Shown: positions 1 through 8,496, numbered from the stretch's first letter. The stretch: DNA of 64,000 nucleotides from Pollutibacter soli (GCA_029269725.1 JARJHS010000004.1:537163-601162); one strand, 5' to 3'. Notes: generated from the letters alone by a model not told the origin. A program made the numbers and translations.

Positions 1-2
1 CA

Positions 3-530
3 CATGGGACGGAGGGAATTATATCAGCCATAAATGCCGGCGTGGCTTCGATCGAACATGGATCTCTTCAAACAGATAGTTCAATTGCTTTAATGAAAGC
101 AAAAAATGTGTTCCTGGTACCTACTACGGGTTTATTAGATGTGATTGCCGGCAGCTTTGACAAACTGGACCCGATCATCGTAGAAAAAGCAAAATTCATT
201 ACTGCAAAAGCAAAAGAGAGTCATACCAAAGCTATCAAAGCGGGAGTCAGATTTGCAATGGGTACCGATGCACCATTATTACCCCACGGAAAAAATGCAT
301 ACGAGTTGACAGCCCTGGTTAATCGGGGAATGAAACCAATTGAAGCAATACAGGCAGCAACAGTTAACGCTGCTGAGTTGTTGGGAGTAAATGATCGGGG
401 TGAAATGAAAGAAGGACTTATTGCAGATATTATTGCTGTTGACAGCAATCCGCTCGAGAATATTTCGGTGATGGAGAAAGTTGTTTTTGTAATGAAGGGT
501 GGTAAAGTTTTTAAAAACTTGTCCCGCTGA
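3..530 (+). CDS. Amidohydrolase family protein, C-terminal part (cut by window edge)
   Basis: The open frame enters from the left edge and ends at a TGA, giving 175 residues of the C-terminal half of a metal-dependent amidohydrolase of the imidazolonepropionase-like type. Seen: HGTEG at the very start, then GVASIEHGS (a metal-ligand His region), GTDAPLLP with the conserved catalytic Asp, the helix AIQAATVNAAELLG, and the closing beta-sandwich motifs GLIADIIAVDSNPLE and VMKGGKV. These are the standard family landmarks; the N-terminal HxH metal site lies outside the window. The GTG at 42 is an internal Val codon, not the start, because the conserved frame continues upstream of it. The substrate cannot be told; family members cleave amide or peptide bonds. 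A second member of the superfamily lies at 13179-14462. Confidence 0.9.
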   Translation, partial: HGTEGIISAINAGVASIEHGSLQTDSSIALMKAKNVFLVPTTGLLDVIAGSFDKLDPIIVEKAKFITAKAKESHTKAIKAGVRFAMGTDAPLLPHGKNAYELTALVNRGMKPIEAIQAATVNAAELLGVNDRGEMKEGLIADIIAVDSNPLENISVMEKVVFVMKGGKVFKNLSR

Positions 531-925
531 TCGAATGGCTGAGCAGACTTGCTTTTTTAGTCAGATTACTGATTCTGGCAATGCAATCTTGTTAATCAGT
601 GCATATATGTGGAATGTATTCTGAAAATCATTCCACAGAAGCTCCATAATGACATAGCCATTTTTGCTGCCTGTATTTTTACCGTGGCCATATTATCCCG
701 TGAAAGCGACGATAAGTTTTACTATGGCGGCACCTGTACCGGCGACTGCCTCATAAAAGCGTTACTGTATTGTTCTGATAAGAGGCGAGCGCATGGCGGG
801 AGTTTGAATTTTAAGCACTGGAATTTTCGCATTGATGATATTTCAAATCAGATTTTTCCCTACCTTCGCAGCCGCGAATGAAATCTGGGTTTGTGTCACT
901 AATCTGATTTTCAATTATTTGCGAT
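531..925. other. Gene-free stretch before tRNA-Pro
   Basis: A 395-base gap between the amidohydrolase and the tRNA. An open frame at 609-881 has no recognisable protein features and runs into the likely tRNA promoter, so it is not called. Nothing else is supported except the promoter-like element at 861-868. Confidence 0.5.
861..868 (+). promoter_or_regulatory. Possible -7 promoter element for tRNA-Pro(UGG)
   Basis: TACCTTCG is a one-mismatch match to the Bacteroidota -7 consensus TAnnTTTG. It lies about 58 bases before the mature tRNA. No convincing -33 TTG sits at the right spacing, so the call is tentative. Confidence 0.35.
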
Positions 926-999
926 CGGGAAGTAGCGCAGGCCGGTAGCGCACCTGGTTTGGGACCAGGGGGTCGCAGGTTCGAATCCTGTCTTCCCGA
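926..999 (+). tRNA. tRNA-Pro (anticodon UGG)
   Basis: A complete 74-base cloverleaf can be drawn. The acceptor stem pairs CGGGAAG (926-932) with CTTCCCG (992-998), followed by discriminator A. The D arm contains AGCGCAG..GGTAGCGC, the anticodon stem pairs CCTGG with CCAGG around loop TTTGGGA (958-964, anticodon TGG), and the T loop has GGTTCGAATCC. The CCA end is not encoded. This is the wobble-reading proline tRNA; a second proline tRNA (CGG) lies at 35471-35544. Confidence 0.97.
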
Positions 1000-1001
1000 C
1001 A

Positions 1002-1037
1002 AACGCCCGCCAAAGCTTAGCAAGGTGGGCGTTTTTA
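1002..1037 (+). terminator. Rho-independent terminator of tRNA-Pro
   Basis: A ten-pair stem, AACGCCCGCC (1002-1011) with GGTGGGCGTT (1024-1033) including one G-U pair, is followed by a T run. It starts three bases after the tRNA. Confidence 0.85.
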
Positions 1038-1176
1038 TTTATCGACCGTCAACCTACCTGATAAACACCACCTGTAATTCGTATTGTTAATCTTTTCAAG
1101 AAAAAGGATGTTGTTCGGCATTGATTCAACTATTTATGCGGAATAGTGTTTAGTAACAACATCAAGCTTGTATCTC

Positions 1177-1908
1177 ATGGTTTTTATCCTTTGTTTCTTT
1201 GTTGCGCATTGGTATTTATCGCTTTTTTCCCAGACGTTTTTCCAGCACAGGTACGCGGCCCACAAATCATTTGATATGAACAAAGGCTGGGAGAAATTTT
1301 TCTTTGTATTCGCTTGGATCACACAGGGATCGTCCTATTTAAGTCCATGGGCATATGGAGTTATGCATCGCATGCATCACGCATATGCAGATACGGAACT
1401 GGATCCGCACTCGCCTAAATATGATAAAAATCTCATGGCGATGATGTGGCGCACGAAAAACATCTATGCCGGGATCATGGGAAAGCGGATTGCAGTTGAT
1501 CCGAAATTTACAAAGAATGTTCCTGAATGGAGGTCCTTCGACGTTTTTGCGAATGGCTGGTTTTCACGAGTGCTTTGGATTGGTGTTTATGTCTGGATAT
1601 ATATTGCCTTTGCGCCTTATTGGTGGCTTTTCCTTTTATTACCTTTTCATATCGTGATGGGCCCATTGCATGGCGTTATCATCAATTGGTATGCACACAG
1701 GTATGGCCACGTGAATTTTGAGACCTCAGATACTTCAAAAAACCTTTTCAGGTTCGACTGGCTGATGTTTGGTGAAGGATATCATAACAATCACCACGTG
1801 CATCCTTCGCGTAGCAACTTTGCGATGGGGAAAGGTGAATTTGATCTATGTTACCCGATAATCTTAGTTCTGCAAAAGTTCAGAGTGATCAGGTTTGCAA
1901 AAGCCTGA
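1177..1908 (+). CDS. Membrane fatty acid (acyl-CoA type) desaturase
   Basis: A 243-residue integral membrane di-iron desaturase that would introduce a double bond into acyl chains and so adjust membrane fluidity. All three histidine boxes are visible: HRYAAH at about residues 24-29, HRMHH in the first third, and HNNHH near the C-terminus, with hydrophobic segments between them as in the stearoyl-CoA/acyl-lipid desaturase family. It is shorter than many relatives (about 300), mainly because it lacks a long N-terminal leader. The ATG at 1177 is preferred; an in-frame TTG at 1168 would add three residues. It stands alone, with a tRNA terminator upstream and its own terminator downstream. Regiospecificity cannot be read from the sequence. 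Confidence 0.92.
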   Translation: MVFILCFFVAHWYLSLFSQTFFQHRYAAHKSFDMNKGWEKFFFVFAWITQGSSYLSPWAYGVMHRMHHAYADTELDPHSPKYDKNLMAMMWRTKNIYAGIMGKRIAVDPKFTKNVPEWRSFDVFANGWFSRVLWIGVYVWIYIAFAPYWWLFLLLPFHIVMGPLHGVIINWYAHRYGHVNFETSDTSKNLFRFDWLMFGEGYHNNHHVHPSRSNFAMGKGEFDLCYPIILVLQKFRVIRFAKA

Positions 1909-1955
1909 TTTTTCAAAAAATATTGCCTTTATATCTGAATTCATTTTCAAATCTC

Positions 1956-1987
1956 AAAAAGCCTTTCAGTATGCTGAAGGGCTTTTT
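1956..1987. terminator. Bidirectional terminator between convergent genes
   Basis: A 14-pair stem (1956-1969 with 1974-1987, one G-U pair) around loop TATG, with A/T runs on both sides. It lies between the desaturase (+) and the PepSY-like gene (-) and can serve both. Confidence 0.85.
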
Positions 1988-2024
1988 AGATGTAAAGCAC
2001 TAAGATTTACCAAAACCAATGGTG

Positions 2025-2576
2025 TTACCATTCTTTAAAAAAGGAAATATTTCCCTCCATGTCAGATTGGAGAATCAATGTTTTACTTCCTTTGGTAAGC
2101 TCGATAAAATAATTGTCCTTGTCTTCAAAGGATTGACCATACAAAGCCATATCGGTTTCGTTGTCTTCTTCATCATCAAATAAAATCACTTCTTTTTTTG
2201 TATAATCTGCGTATTTGCTATTGATGATTTGCTGAGCCCTGGCGGGTATATCTGAGAATGATGCCTGGGAAGTCGTTCCTACCAGTTTGTTTTGCGTATC
2301 ATAGTAGGCGGAAAGTGGTTTGCCGTTTTTCGTGAATGATGCAACATCAAAAGCGCCTTCTTTCTGCCAGCTGACATGTTGAGCGTTTTCAAAATCCTCT
2401 TTGAAATGCATCATAGAAACGGAGCTGACATCATGTTTTTTGTGTTCTTCCTTTTTTTCTTTTTTGGATGCCGGGTTTTCCTGGGAATGTTTATCTGCAT
2501 TTGAAACTGATGATTGAGCATGGGCTGCGCCAGCAGAAATAATAGCGGCAGCGGAGATGATAAATAGTTTTTTCAT
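2025..2576 (-). CDS. Secreted PepSY-like protein of unknown role
   Basis: A 183-residue exported protein. The N-terminus is a clear signal peptide (KKLFIISAAAIISAGAAHAQ) with AHA-Q cleavage, so the ATG at 2576 is chosen over an upstream non-ATG extension. A Lys/Glu/His-rich linker (KKEKKEEHKKH) follows. The remainder has the look of the PepSY-like (DUF2874) beta-lactamase-inhibitor-like fold: FENAQHVSW, then AYYDTQNKLVGT, IPARAQQIINSKYADY and an acidic stretch DDEEDNE. Proteins of this type occur in many copies in Bacteroidota envelopes; function is unknown. A shorter relative is encoded at 48184-48633. It is probably monocistronic, ending at the shared terminator. Confidence 0.75.
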   Translation of the reverse strand: MKKLFIISAAAIISAGAAHAQSSVSNADKHSQENPASKKEKKEEHKKHDVSSVSMMHFKEDFENAQHVSWQKEGAFDVASFTKNGKPLSAYYDTQNKLVGTTSQASFSDIPARAQQIINSKYADYTKKEVILFDDEEDNETDMALYGQSFEDKDNYFIELTKGSKTLILQSDMEGNISFFKEW

Positions 2577-3241
2577 TGTGGAAGATTTTTCTGTTAAAAA
2601 AATGTTGCAGTATCTGTCACTGCTCAACAAATCTCCTATCCGCTATGTGAATGTCAATTGTAAAATCGTCGAATCGACAAAATCAATAGGCGAAGAAATA
2701 CAAATGATGTTTGACTGTTACCAGGCAAATTCTGCGAATCGACTATTCAATTCCTGTCATCTCAACAAAACAGTAACTCGCATGCACATCATAGCCCATG
2801 CCATTTTTTTTCAGTGCCTGGATAATCGCATGTGTCTTCTATGTATACGGACTCGCAACACACTGGCCATTTCCAATCACTTCAAACGAATGCAACAAGG
2901 TTTTCTTCGATACAACCACTCAATGTCATGTTTTTCATGCGCAGCAGGTTCGGTCAGCACATTTACAAGTCGTTTTTCCAATCAGACAGGAGCATCAACT
3001 CTTTCAATATTCAGAAAAGGTTTACTCAACTGAATATAATGCCCAAACCCTAATTGATTATAATGCCGAAGTTGATGCCGTGAGGAAAATTCCAGGCAAT
3101 GTTAGAGACGGTGAAGTCAACTGATAAACATTATGAGGAATGGGATCTTCCGATTTCCTTACAGGAAATAATTCGTTGAGAATTGTCGTGATTCTCTCCC
3201 GGATTGTCGCAACCCACCGCTTCATTCGCGATCCGTATGCA
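2577..3241. other. Long gene-free stretch, possibly a decayed gene
   Basis: About 665 bases without a convincing gene. Several open frames exist on both strands, but none shows family motifs. On the minus strand the frame 2919-2743 reads protein-like text (LLHSFEVIGNGQCVASPYT, then HAIIQALKKNGMGYDVHAS) interrupted by an in-frame TAG at 2839-2841. This could be the eroded C-terminus of an old gene, but it matches no family I recognise. Confidence 0.35.
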
Positions 3242-3249
3242 TAGCTTTG
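3242..3249 (+). promoter_or_regulatory. -7 promoter element, probably leaderless
   Basis: TAGCTTTG is an exact TAnnTTTG match whose G is only four bases before the ATG at 3254. The transcript would begin at or next to the start codon. No clear -33 TTG is seen at the usual distance. Confidence 0.55.
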
Positions 3250-3253
3250 AAGT

Positions 3254-3823
3254 ATGAGAAAATTAATTCTTTCGATGCAGGTTTCTTTGGACGGATATGT
3301 TGAATCTCCATCCGGAGATATGGATTGGATGGATATCAGCAGCAACGAAGGCTGGGCTGTTGTGTTTGATATGATGAAGAATGTTGACCTGCTTCTCCTC
3401 GGAAGAAATATGTATCCGGGTTATCGTGATTTCTGGAAACATGCGCTTGCTGATCTTGCTGCAGCTGAAAATGATCGTAAGTATGCACGTATAGCAGATA
3501 GCTTACCGCATATCGTTTTTTCAAAAACACTCAAAGAACCAGGATGGTCAAATACGATCATCAATTCAGGCGATCCGACCAGAGAAATTTCAAAATTCAA
3601 AAGCCAGGATGGCAAGGATATTTATCTCGTGGGTGGTGCGATGTTAGCGTCAACTGCGCTGGATGCGAAACTGGTTGATGTATTGGTACTGAAAATTGCG
3701 CCATTTTTGTTAGGCGGAGGTAAGTCATTGTTTAAAGATCTTCATACCAGGCAGGAATTAAAACTAACCGATGTCCGATCTTTTTCGGATGGTATGGTGG
3801 ACCTGACTTACCGGCGCAGATAA
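3254..3823 (+). CDS. Dihydrofolate reductase family protein (RibD C-terminal-like)
   Basis: A 189-residue cytoplasmic protein of the RibD-C/DHFR-like superfamily. Seen: the opening strand RKLILSMQVSLDGYVE with the family SLDG motif, GDMDW, LLLGRNMYPGY (nucleotide-binding region), the strand HIVFSKTL, DIYLVGGAMLAS with the conserved glycines, and IAPFLLGGGKSLF near the end. Members use NAD(P)H on pterin- or pyrimidine-like substrates, but most stand-alone bacterial copies have no known reaction, and this one has no pathway neighbours. It is full length for the family. The start at 3254 fits the promoter directly upstream. Confidence 0.9.
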   Translation: MRKLILSMQVSLDGYVESPSGDMDWMDISSNEGWAVVFDMMKNVDLLLLGRNMYPGYRDFWKHALADLAAAENDRKYARIADSLPHIVFSKTLKEPGWSNTIINSGDPTREISKFKSQDGKDIYLVGGAMLASTALDAKLVDVLVLKIAPFLLGGGKSLFKDLHTRQELKLTDVRSFSDGMVDLTYRRR

Positions 3824-3840
3824 TAAAAGTTATTAAGACA

Positions 3841-3876
3841 ACGAAGAACGAACAACGAAGAACGAACAACGAACAA
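3841..3876. repeat. 14-bp tandem repeat of AACGAA-type words
   Basis: Two exact 14-base units (acgaagaacgaaca, at 3841-3854 and 3855-3868) followed by a partial third. The stretch lies between two convergent genes. The same kind of word recurs at 38213-38269 and 48003-48025. Confidence 0.8.
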
Positions 3877-3906
3877 AACCACCAGTTCTCACTTCACCAT
3901 CCATCC

Positions 3907-5151
3907 CTATTTAGTTGTTCTTTTCAACAGATATTCAATTGTTGAGCCCTGAATAATGATCGAAAGAATTACAACTGCATAGGTCACTGATATCAGGTGA
4001 CCGGCATCATGGTTGTCTGATAGACTCAATGCAAGACCAATGGAAATGCCGCCACGCAGGCCGCACCACGTTAAAATTTTAATTGCATGATTTTCCAATG
4101 GGCGTTTTCGATTAATAAAATAACCAGGAACGAATATGGATACCCACCGGGCAACTATAACTGCAATAAAGCATAATGGCGCTACTATGATCAGGTGGGA
4201 ATGCACAGGTATTACCAGCATTTCAAGACCAATGAGCAGGAAGAGCATAGCATTCAGTATTTCATCGATCAGCTCCCAGAATTTCAGCAGATAATCTTCG
4301 GTAATCTTATTCAACGCTCTTTGACGTCCATGATTGCCGACGATAATTCCTGCTACTGCCATGGATAGCGCACCGGAGATATTCAGTTGTTCAGCAACCA
4401 GATATCCGCCCATTACTAAGGCAATAGTGATGAATATTTCAGTTTTATAATCATCGATGGTTCTGATCAGGTAAAAACATCCATAACCTGTAATAAAGCC
4501 CCATGCCAGTCCTCCACCTGCTTCGCGTATAAAGAGCCAGATGATCTGCAGATAATTCAAACCGGTCGTCCCGCTTTCAGCCAGTTCCACAAGACCAATG
4601 AACAACACAATTCCGGCACTGTCATTCAATAGCGATTCGCCTGCAACTTTTGTTTGCAATCCTTTTGGCAAACCAGACTTGGATAAAATACTTCCCACTG
4701 CGATCGGATCAGTGGGTGAAATCAATGCACCAAAAATAAAACAGTAGATGGGCGGCACGTGTAATAAACCTACCCGGTAAAGTAAATAGAGCAATGATCC
4801 TACGACAACTGTACTGATGATAACACTGATAGTAGAGAAGGTAATTATAGAACCGATGTCTTTTCTGAAACTATCCATCTCCACATGCAATCCTCCGGCA
4901 AACAATAAAAATCCGAGCATGATGTGCATCAGCAGGTCCGAAAAATTGACTTTGTTGATCAATCCTTTCATCTCTAAACTCATGTTGGGAAACCAGTTTC
5001 CAAGCAATAAAAGCAAGAGAGAAAATATCAATGAAATCAAAAGAATGCCCATCGATGAAGGCAGCCGGAAAAATCTTGTGTTCAGGTAACTGAACATCGC
5101 CATAAAAATGGTGAGGATAATAAATGCCGTATAGATCGTTTGTGTCTGCAT
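3907..5151 (-). CDS. Na+/H+ antiporter, CPA1/NhaP type
   Basis: A 414-residue polytopic inner-membrane protein with roughly 12 hydrophobic segments that would exchange protons for sodium (or potassium). Diagnostic motifs are SPTDPIAVGSIL (about residue 145) and GESLLNDSAGIVLF (about residue 172), the ion-binding ND/D signatures of the CPA1 family. The usual long cytoplasmic C-terminal tail of NhaP is missing, as in compact bacterial members. The ATG at 5151 is chosen; the frame is open upstream to a TTG at 5184 that would add eleven residues with little support. Convergent with the DHFR-like gene and apparently transcribed alone. Confidence 0.92.
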   Translation of the reverse strand: MQTQTIYTAFIILTIFMAMFSYLNTRFFRLPSSMGILLISLIFSLLLLLLGNWFPNMSLEMKGLINKVNFSDLLMHIMLGFLLFAGGLHVEMDSFRKDIGSIITFSTISVIISTVVVGSLLYLLYRVGLLHVPPIYCFIFGALISPTDPIAVGSILSKSGLPKGLQTKVAGESLLNDSAGIVLFIGLVELAESGTTGLNYLQIIWLFIREAGGGLAWGFITGYGCFYLIRTIDDYKTEIFITIALVMGGYLVAEQLNISGALSMAVAGIIVGNHGRQRALNKITEDYLLKFWELIDEILNAMLFLLIGLEMLVIPVHSHLIIVAPLCFIAVIVARWVSIFVPGYFINRKRPLENHAIKILTWCGLRGGISIGLALSLSDNHDAGHLISVTYAVVILSIIIQGSTIEYLLKRTTK

Positions 5152-5252
5152 CCGGCGAAAAAGTCCTTGCAACAAATTCCGCAAAGACTATTCGCTAAGA
5201 TAGCAAAAGCACTTAGATGAACTCAATCATCCAATCTGAAAAAAACGCGCTG

Positions 5253-5906
5253 TTATTGTTGACCCTGTTTTCTGTAACTGTATTCTGTACCCGCCATTAA
5301 TGGATGTCCACCCGTGAGTTTTCCATCTTCAGGTTTCAGCCTGAGGTTTTGGCAATACACCTCTGTGATCCATTCTTCGATCTGAACTGTGTATTCATTA
5401 AAATCTCCGTCAGGCAAACTGATCACACTAAACCTGTCCGGGCAAAGTTCAAATAACACCTGTATCTCCTTGTATTTGCCCGCAGGGAAAATAACTTCGC
5501 CGTGACTGTTAGTGGTTTTATCAATATCGCCTGCAGGCGTATGCATGCGAAACACGACGTGCTGTAATACCATTGGGTTTGTACCTGCTACTTTGAATCT
5601 CACACCCGGTGAAGTTTTCTTTACGGAACTGATCAGCTTAAAATCTGCAGGATGACGTGTGCCACTATTCAATACCACGTTGCCCTCATCGTCCACGCGC
5701 CAGTGACCTTTGCCTGCACGATCGAGCGCACCATAGCTGAAGAAGAATTCAAAACTGCTATCGGGTTTCAACCAGAATCCGGATGCCATTTCTCTTACGC
5801 CTGTCAGGTAATATTCGCCCGGTATTAAATCCATTTTCGTTTGTGCTTTTGCGTTGATGAACAACAATAGAAGTATTGAAATGTTGATTGGTTTGATTCG
5901 AAACAT
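5253..5906 (-). CDS. Secreted protein of unknown function
   Basis: 217 residues beginning with a signal peptide (ISILLLLFINAKAQ, cut after AKA). The mature part is beta-rich, starting LIPGEYYLTGVREMASGFWL and LKPDSSFEFFFSYGALDRAGKGHW, a pattern resembling the opening strands of secreted lipocalin-like or META-like beta proteins, but I recognise no named family. Later text includes FRMHTPAGDIDKTTNSHGEVIFPAGKY, which looks like a short carboxypeptidase-regulatory-like beta sandwich. No catalytic motif is evident. The start is an ATG; it is 101 bases from the antiporter gene, in the same direction, and need not share its transcript. Confidence 0.65.
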   Translation of the reverse strand: MFRIKPINISILLLLFINAKAQTKMDLIPGEYYLTGVREMASGFWLKPDSSFEFFFSYGALDRAGKGHWRVDDEGNVVLNSGTRHPADFKLISSVKKTSPGVRFKVAGTNPMVLQHVVFRMHTPAGDIDKTTNSHGEVIFPAGKYKEIQVLFELCPDRFSVISLPDGDFNEYTVQIEEWITEVYCQNLRLKPEDGKLTGGHPLMAGTEYSYRKQGQQ

Positions 5907-5995
5907 ATGCTATTTTTTACAAAGAAGGCAGCAAGACATGTAGAGATTCAATCGCAAATTTAATTGTTCTGCAGTTGGCCGTTTCCGACAAAGAG

Positions 5996-6063
5996 AATAC
6001 AGGATACAGGGAGAAAACTGAAAACCGAAAACCTGCCTGCCGCATGCGCGTCCGGGCAGACAG
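5996..6063. repeat. Intergenic composite of recurring words (GGATACAGG, GAAAACTG, CCTGCCTGCC)
   Basis: Three word types follow each other: aatacaggatacagg, then gaaaactgaaaaccgaaaac, then a CCTGCCTGCC block ending in a short C/G-rich inverted segment. Each recurs elsewhere in the window (44673-44698, 57856-57890, 56830-56866, 48027-48071, 56751-56785, 56981-57033). Confidence 0.7.
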
Positions 6064-6172
6064 TCTGAAAATTGTTAGAAAAACATAAGTGCAACTGTGT
6101 AATTTCTGTTGCCTTTTCCTGCTTTCTACCACGCTCACTGTAGAATATCTGCTGCCCGCTGACCGCTGCCTG

Positions 6173-6928
6173 TCACGGTATATCAATCGCCCTGATCGTA
6201 ATCTTATTCTCAATAGTTCCACTTCCATAATTATCCTTAAACACCGCCTTCACTTCATATTTCTCTTCCCATTCCATTGGTTTGCCCGTATTGACTGTAG
6301 CACTCAACACCGACACACTATCCTTGCTGAATACATTTTTTCCTTCGAAAAGATCAGGCGCAGAAAGCAGGACATTTCCTTTCATGTCTTTTATTTCCAA
6401 CGAACAGGTTACAAAAACTTTCCCGTCTTTTGAATCAAAACCACTTACGCCTTCATTGATTATTTTGAAACTTTCACCAATGGGGATGTCGTTATGAGTC
6501 AGGGTTTCATTATTCATCACAATGCGTGTCCTCTCGGGCTTCAGGCCGCTGTATTTCGTCACAAGGCCTGTATCCAGCTCTTTTGTAATGCCAGTCGTTT
6601 TGAGTTTACAAGCCATGAAAAAAATACTGATCAGCAGTATTGAAAGTGCAGGTGTAAGCGATGCGCCAGAAAAAAGTTTTTGGAAGGATATTGTTTCCAG
6701 GCGGTCTGCGAAATAACACAGCCCATATATAGAAAGCCTCAGCAAAGTCATCAATATCCAACCGGTGAGGATTACACGAAGAAGGATCACTCCATCTTCT
6801 TTCAATGAGAAGGGTATTTCATAAAGGATTGTTCTTATCCAGGCAAACACTGTGATCCCGGCACCCGCTCCGGCGAAAAATGTGAGTTTAAGATTTTGAC
6901 GCAGTTGTTTGGTAAAATTCCGTTCCAT
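6173..6928 (-). CDS. Membrane-anchored protein of unknown function
   Basis: 251 residues from the ATG at 6928. The first half is hydrophobic with about three membrane segments (LTFFAGAGAGITVFAWI, ILLRVILTGWILMTLLRL, ALSILLISIFFMACKL). The second half is soluble and rich in beta strands (RIVMNNETLTHNDIPIGES, VFVTCSLEIKDMKGNVLLS), probably outside the cytoplasm. No known family is recognised. The frame is open 24 codons further upstream to 7000, but MERNFTKQLRQ is a more natural beginning, and GAGATTTG, close to the -7 consensus, lies just before it. Flanked by an intergenic word repeat downstream. Confidence 0.65.
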   Translation of the reverse strand: MERNFTKQLRQNLKLTFFAGAGAGITVFAWIRTILYEIPFSLKEDGVILLRVILTGWILMTLLRLSIYGLCYFADRLETISFQKLFSGASLTPALSILLISIFFMACKLKTTGITKELDTGLVTKYSGLKPERTRIVMNNETLTHNDIPIGESFKIINEGVSGFDSKDGKVFVTCSLEIKDMKGNVLLSAPDLFEGKNVFSKDSVSVLSATVNTGKPMEWEEKYEVKAVFKDNYGSGTIENKITIRAIDIP

Positions 6929-7102
6929 TGTTGTTTTTTGTGGCGCAAATCTCACCAGATCCATGTTATCGGCAACCCGCTTTTGAGCATTCTGCATCAA
7001 AATGGCAATGGTTGGTGGAATGACTTAGCAGGAGGAATTGAAGGAGTATCTGGCAGGGGATACCTGGAGATCAAACCTACGCATTGCAACAGAACCAGGG
7101 AG

Positions 7103-7537
7103 CTACTGCGCTTCGTACAAAAGCCTTATATGATCGTACAACAATTTTATTTTTTCAAGATGATTGACTGGAAACTTTCCGGCAATACGTTCGGTTCCCT
7201 TCCAGGAAAGAGCGATGGAATAAGCGTTTTGTAATGATTCGATATCAGCAAGACTGGCAAACAACATTTCTTTTTTAGCAGTACTCTGTACCGTACCGAT
7301 CTTTTGTGCGTTTCCGGGATGAGGGAACACTACTCCGGGATTTGTGTGTTCGAGAAACGTTTTCAGCTCAAGTGTGCATGCGGAAGACTCTTCAACAATC
7401 CGGCTGAATACTGCGCGGATATCGCCTTCAAGATCCTGGTATTGAGTCAGCAGACGACTATACCGGATCGCTGTATCCTGCTGAACCTCGTATAGTCGGG
7501 TCAATATTTCTAATGCCGGTGCCGATTGGTCTTCCAT
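7103..7537 (-). CDS. DUF2383-like four-helix-bundle protein
   Basis: 144 residues, almost entirely helical and charged. The order ALEILTRLYEVQQDTAIRYSR, DLEGDIRAVFSRIVEESSACTLEL, a central segment and a final LEKIKLLYDHIRLLYE resembles the PA2169/DUF2383 family of ferritin-like four-helix bundles common in Bacteroidota. The family is associated with stress and stationary phase in several organisms but has no assigned biochemical role. No metal-binding E-x-x-H pair is obvious. It starts with an ATG, lies 80 bases downstream of the FkbM gene and could be cotranscribed with it. Confidence 0.7.
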   Translation of the reverse strand: MEDQSAPALEILTRLYEVQQDTAIRYSRLLTQYQDLEGDIRAVFSRIVEESSACTLELKTFLEHTNPGVVFPHPGNAQKIGTVQSTAKKEMLFASLADIESLQNAYSIALSWKGTERIAGKFPVNHLEKIKLLYDHIRLLYEAQ

Positions 7538-7617
7538 TGAGAACCTTCTCCAGCGCTACGTCTGCAAATATTGCACCGCGCAAAAATTCGACTTGATGTA
7601 AATCAACACTTTGGGCA

Positions 7618-8484
7618 TTACATCGAAGCATGTAAATCAACCCAGAATATATGGTGCCTGATTTTGTCGTGCCGGTCGAATTCGGCAAATCTCTCTTTTA
7701 TGATCTGGCGCATTTGTTCCGCCGTTTGCCACTTACCCAAAAGCATTTCACCAAATGGACCGGAAGAACTTTCAGTAAAATCGTGTTTATACACTTTGTT
7801 GTACCAGTTCCTGGGTAACATGTTCTTTGGATAGACACCAACGATTTTACAAAACTTTTTTACAGCACGTAGAATGATGTTGTGTTGTTTGCTATAAAAT
7901 GGAGTTCCGGAAACAGTGGCCAAAGTGTATTGATCAATAAGCTTAAATTTTTTGTATCCGAGTTGATTAAAGATATCCAAAGCAGTAAAAAGGGAACTCG
8001 CATCGCCATTCAGTTCACTCAGTGACAACCCTGATAATTCGACAGAAAAATAAAATGGGAGCAGATCATTTTGCTTCAATGTTTGCAGCACAGGGATATC
8101 AGCACCTTCAATATCGATCTTGCAATATAATCCCATGCCATATTCCGAAAACAATGCAGCAAGACTAGTTGCAGGCACCCGAATGGTTTTGAATTTCCAG
8201 CCTGCTTCCAGGAGTCTTTTATTATATACGGATCCCTCACCGGATTCTTCTGTTACGTGAAATTCAACCTCACTCACACCTGTTCCTGTTACTGCCTTCG
8301 GTACAATCTGCAAGTTTCCATCGCTTACGGCCTTCCTGAATTTCAATTGCAGTTTGTTAACCAAATCGGGGTTTGCTTCCACAGCTATCACACGATAGCC
8401 CATTTTCAGATACCAACCGGTATCATCGCCCTCATGTGCACCGACGTCATAGATTATTTGTGCACGTTCTGCATTTTTCTGCAT
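7618..8484 (-). CDS. FkbM-family methyltransferase
   Basis: 288 residues with an S-adenosylmethionine-dependent Rossmann domain in the first 200. Seen: IIYDVGAHEGDDTGWYL (motif I, SAM-binding glycines), VIAVEANPDLV with the ribose-binding Glu, AVTGTGVSEVEFHV, and LYCKIDIEGADIPVLQTL, the hallmark KIDIEG of FkbM enzymes. These methylate hydroxyl groups of sugars or other small molecules. The C-terminal 80 residues are Lys/Trp-rich and specific to this protein. No surface polysaccharide cluster is adjacent, so the acceptor is unknown. The ATG at 8484 is almost leaderless relative to the promoter element at 8489-8496. Confidence 0.9.
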   Translation of the reverse strand: MQKNAERAQIIYDVGAHEGDDTGWYLKMGYRVIAVEANPDLVNKLQLKFRKAVSDGNLQIVPKAVTGTGVSEVEFHVTEESGEGSVYNKRLLEAGWKFKTIRVPATSLAALFSEYGMGLYCKIDIEGADIPVLQTLKQNDLLPFYFSVELSGLSLSELNGDASSLFTALDIFNQLGYKKFKLIDQYTLATVSGTPFYSKQHNIILRAVKKFCKIVGVYPKNMLPRNWYNKVYKHDFTESSSGPFGEMLLGKWQTAEQMRQIIKERFAEFDRHDKIRHHIFWVDLHASM

Positions 8485-8488
8485 ACAT

Positions 8489-8496
8489 CAAAATTA
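8489..8496 (-). promoter_or_regulatory. -7 promoter element of the FkbM gene
   Basis: TAATTTTG on the minus strand is an exact TAnnTTTG match ending four bases before the ATG, suggesting a leaderless transcript. Confidence 0.5.

Noticed and set aside
609..881. 90-codon open frame upstream of tRNA-Pro(UGG)
   Set aside because: No family features and it runs through the likely tRNA promoter region.
2557..3124. Overlapping plus-strand open frames in the 2.6-3.1 kb gap
   Set aside because: Cys/Phe/Ser-rich text with no motif, signal or promoter; three frames overlap each other, as expected of non-coding DNA.
3058..3345. 95-codon minus-strand frame running under the DHFR-like gene
   Set aside because: It overlaps the 5' end of a clear family member and shows no conserved text.
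3841..3876. Short tandem repeats as a CRISPR array
   Set aside because: Units of 14 bases with no spacers and no cas genes in the window.
6089..6433. Plus-strand frame opposite the membrane protein at 6173
   Set aside because: Antisense shadow of a better supported gene, starting in the word repeat.
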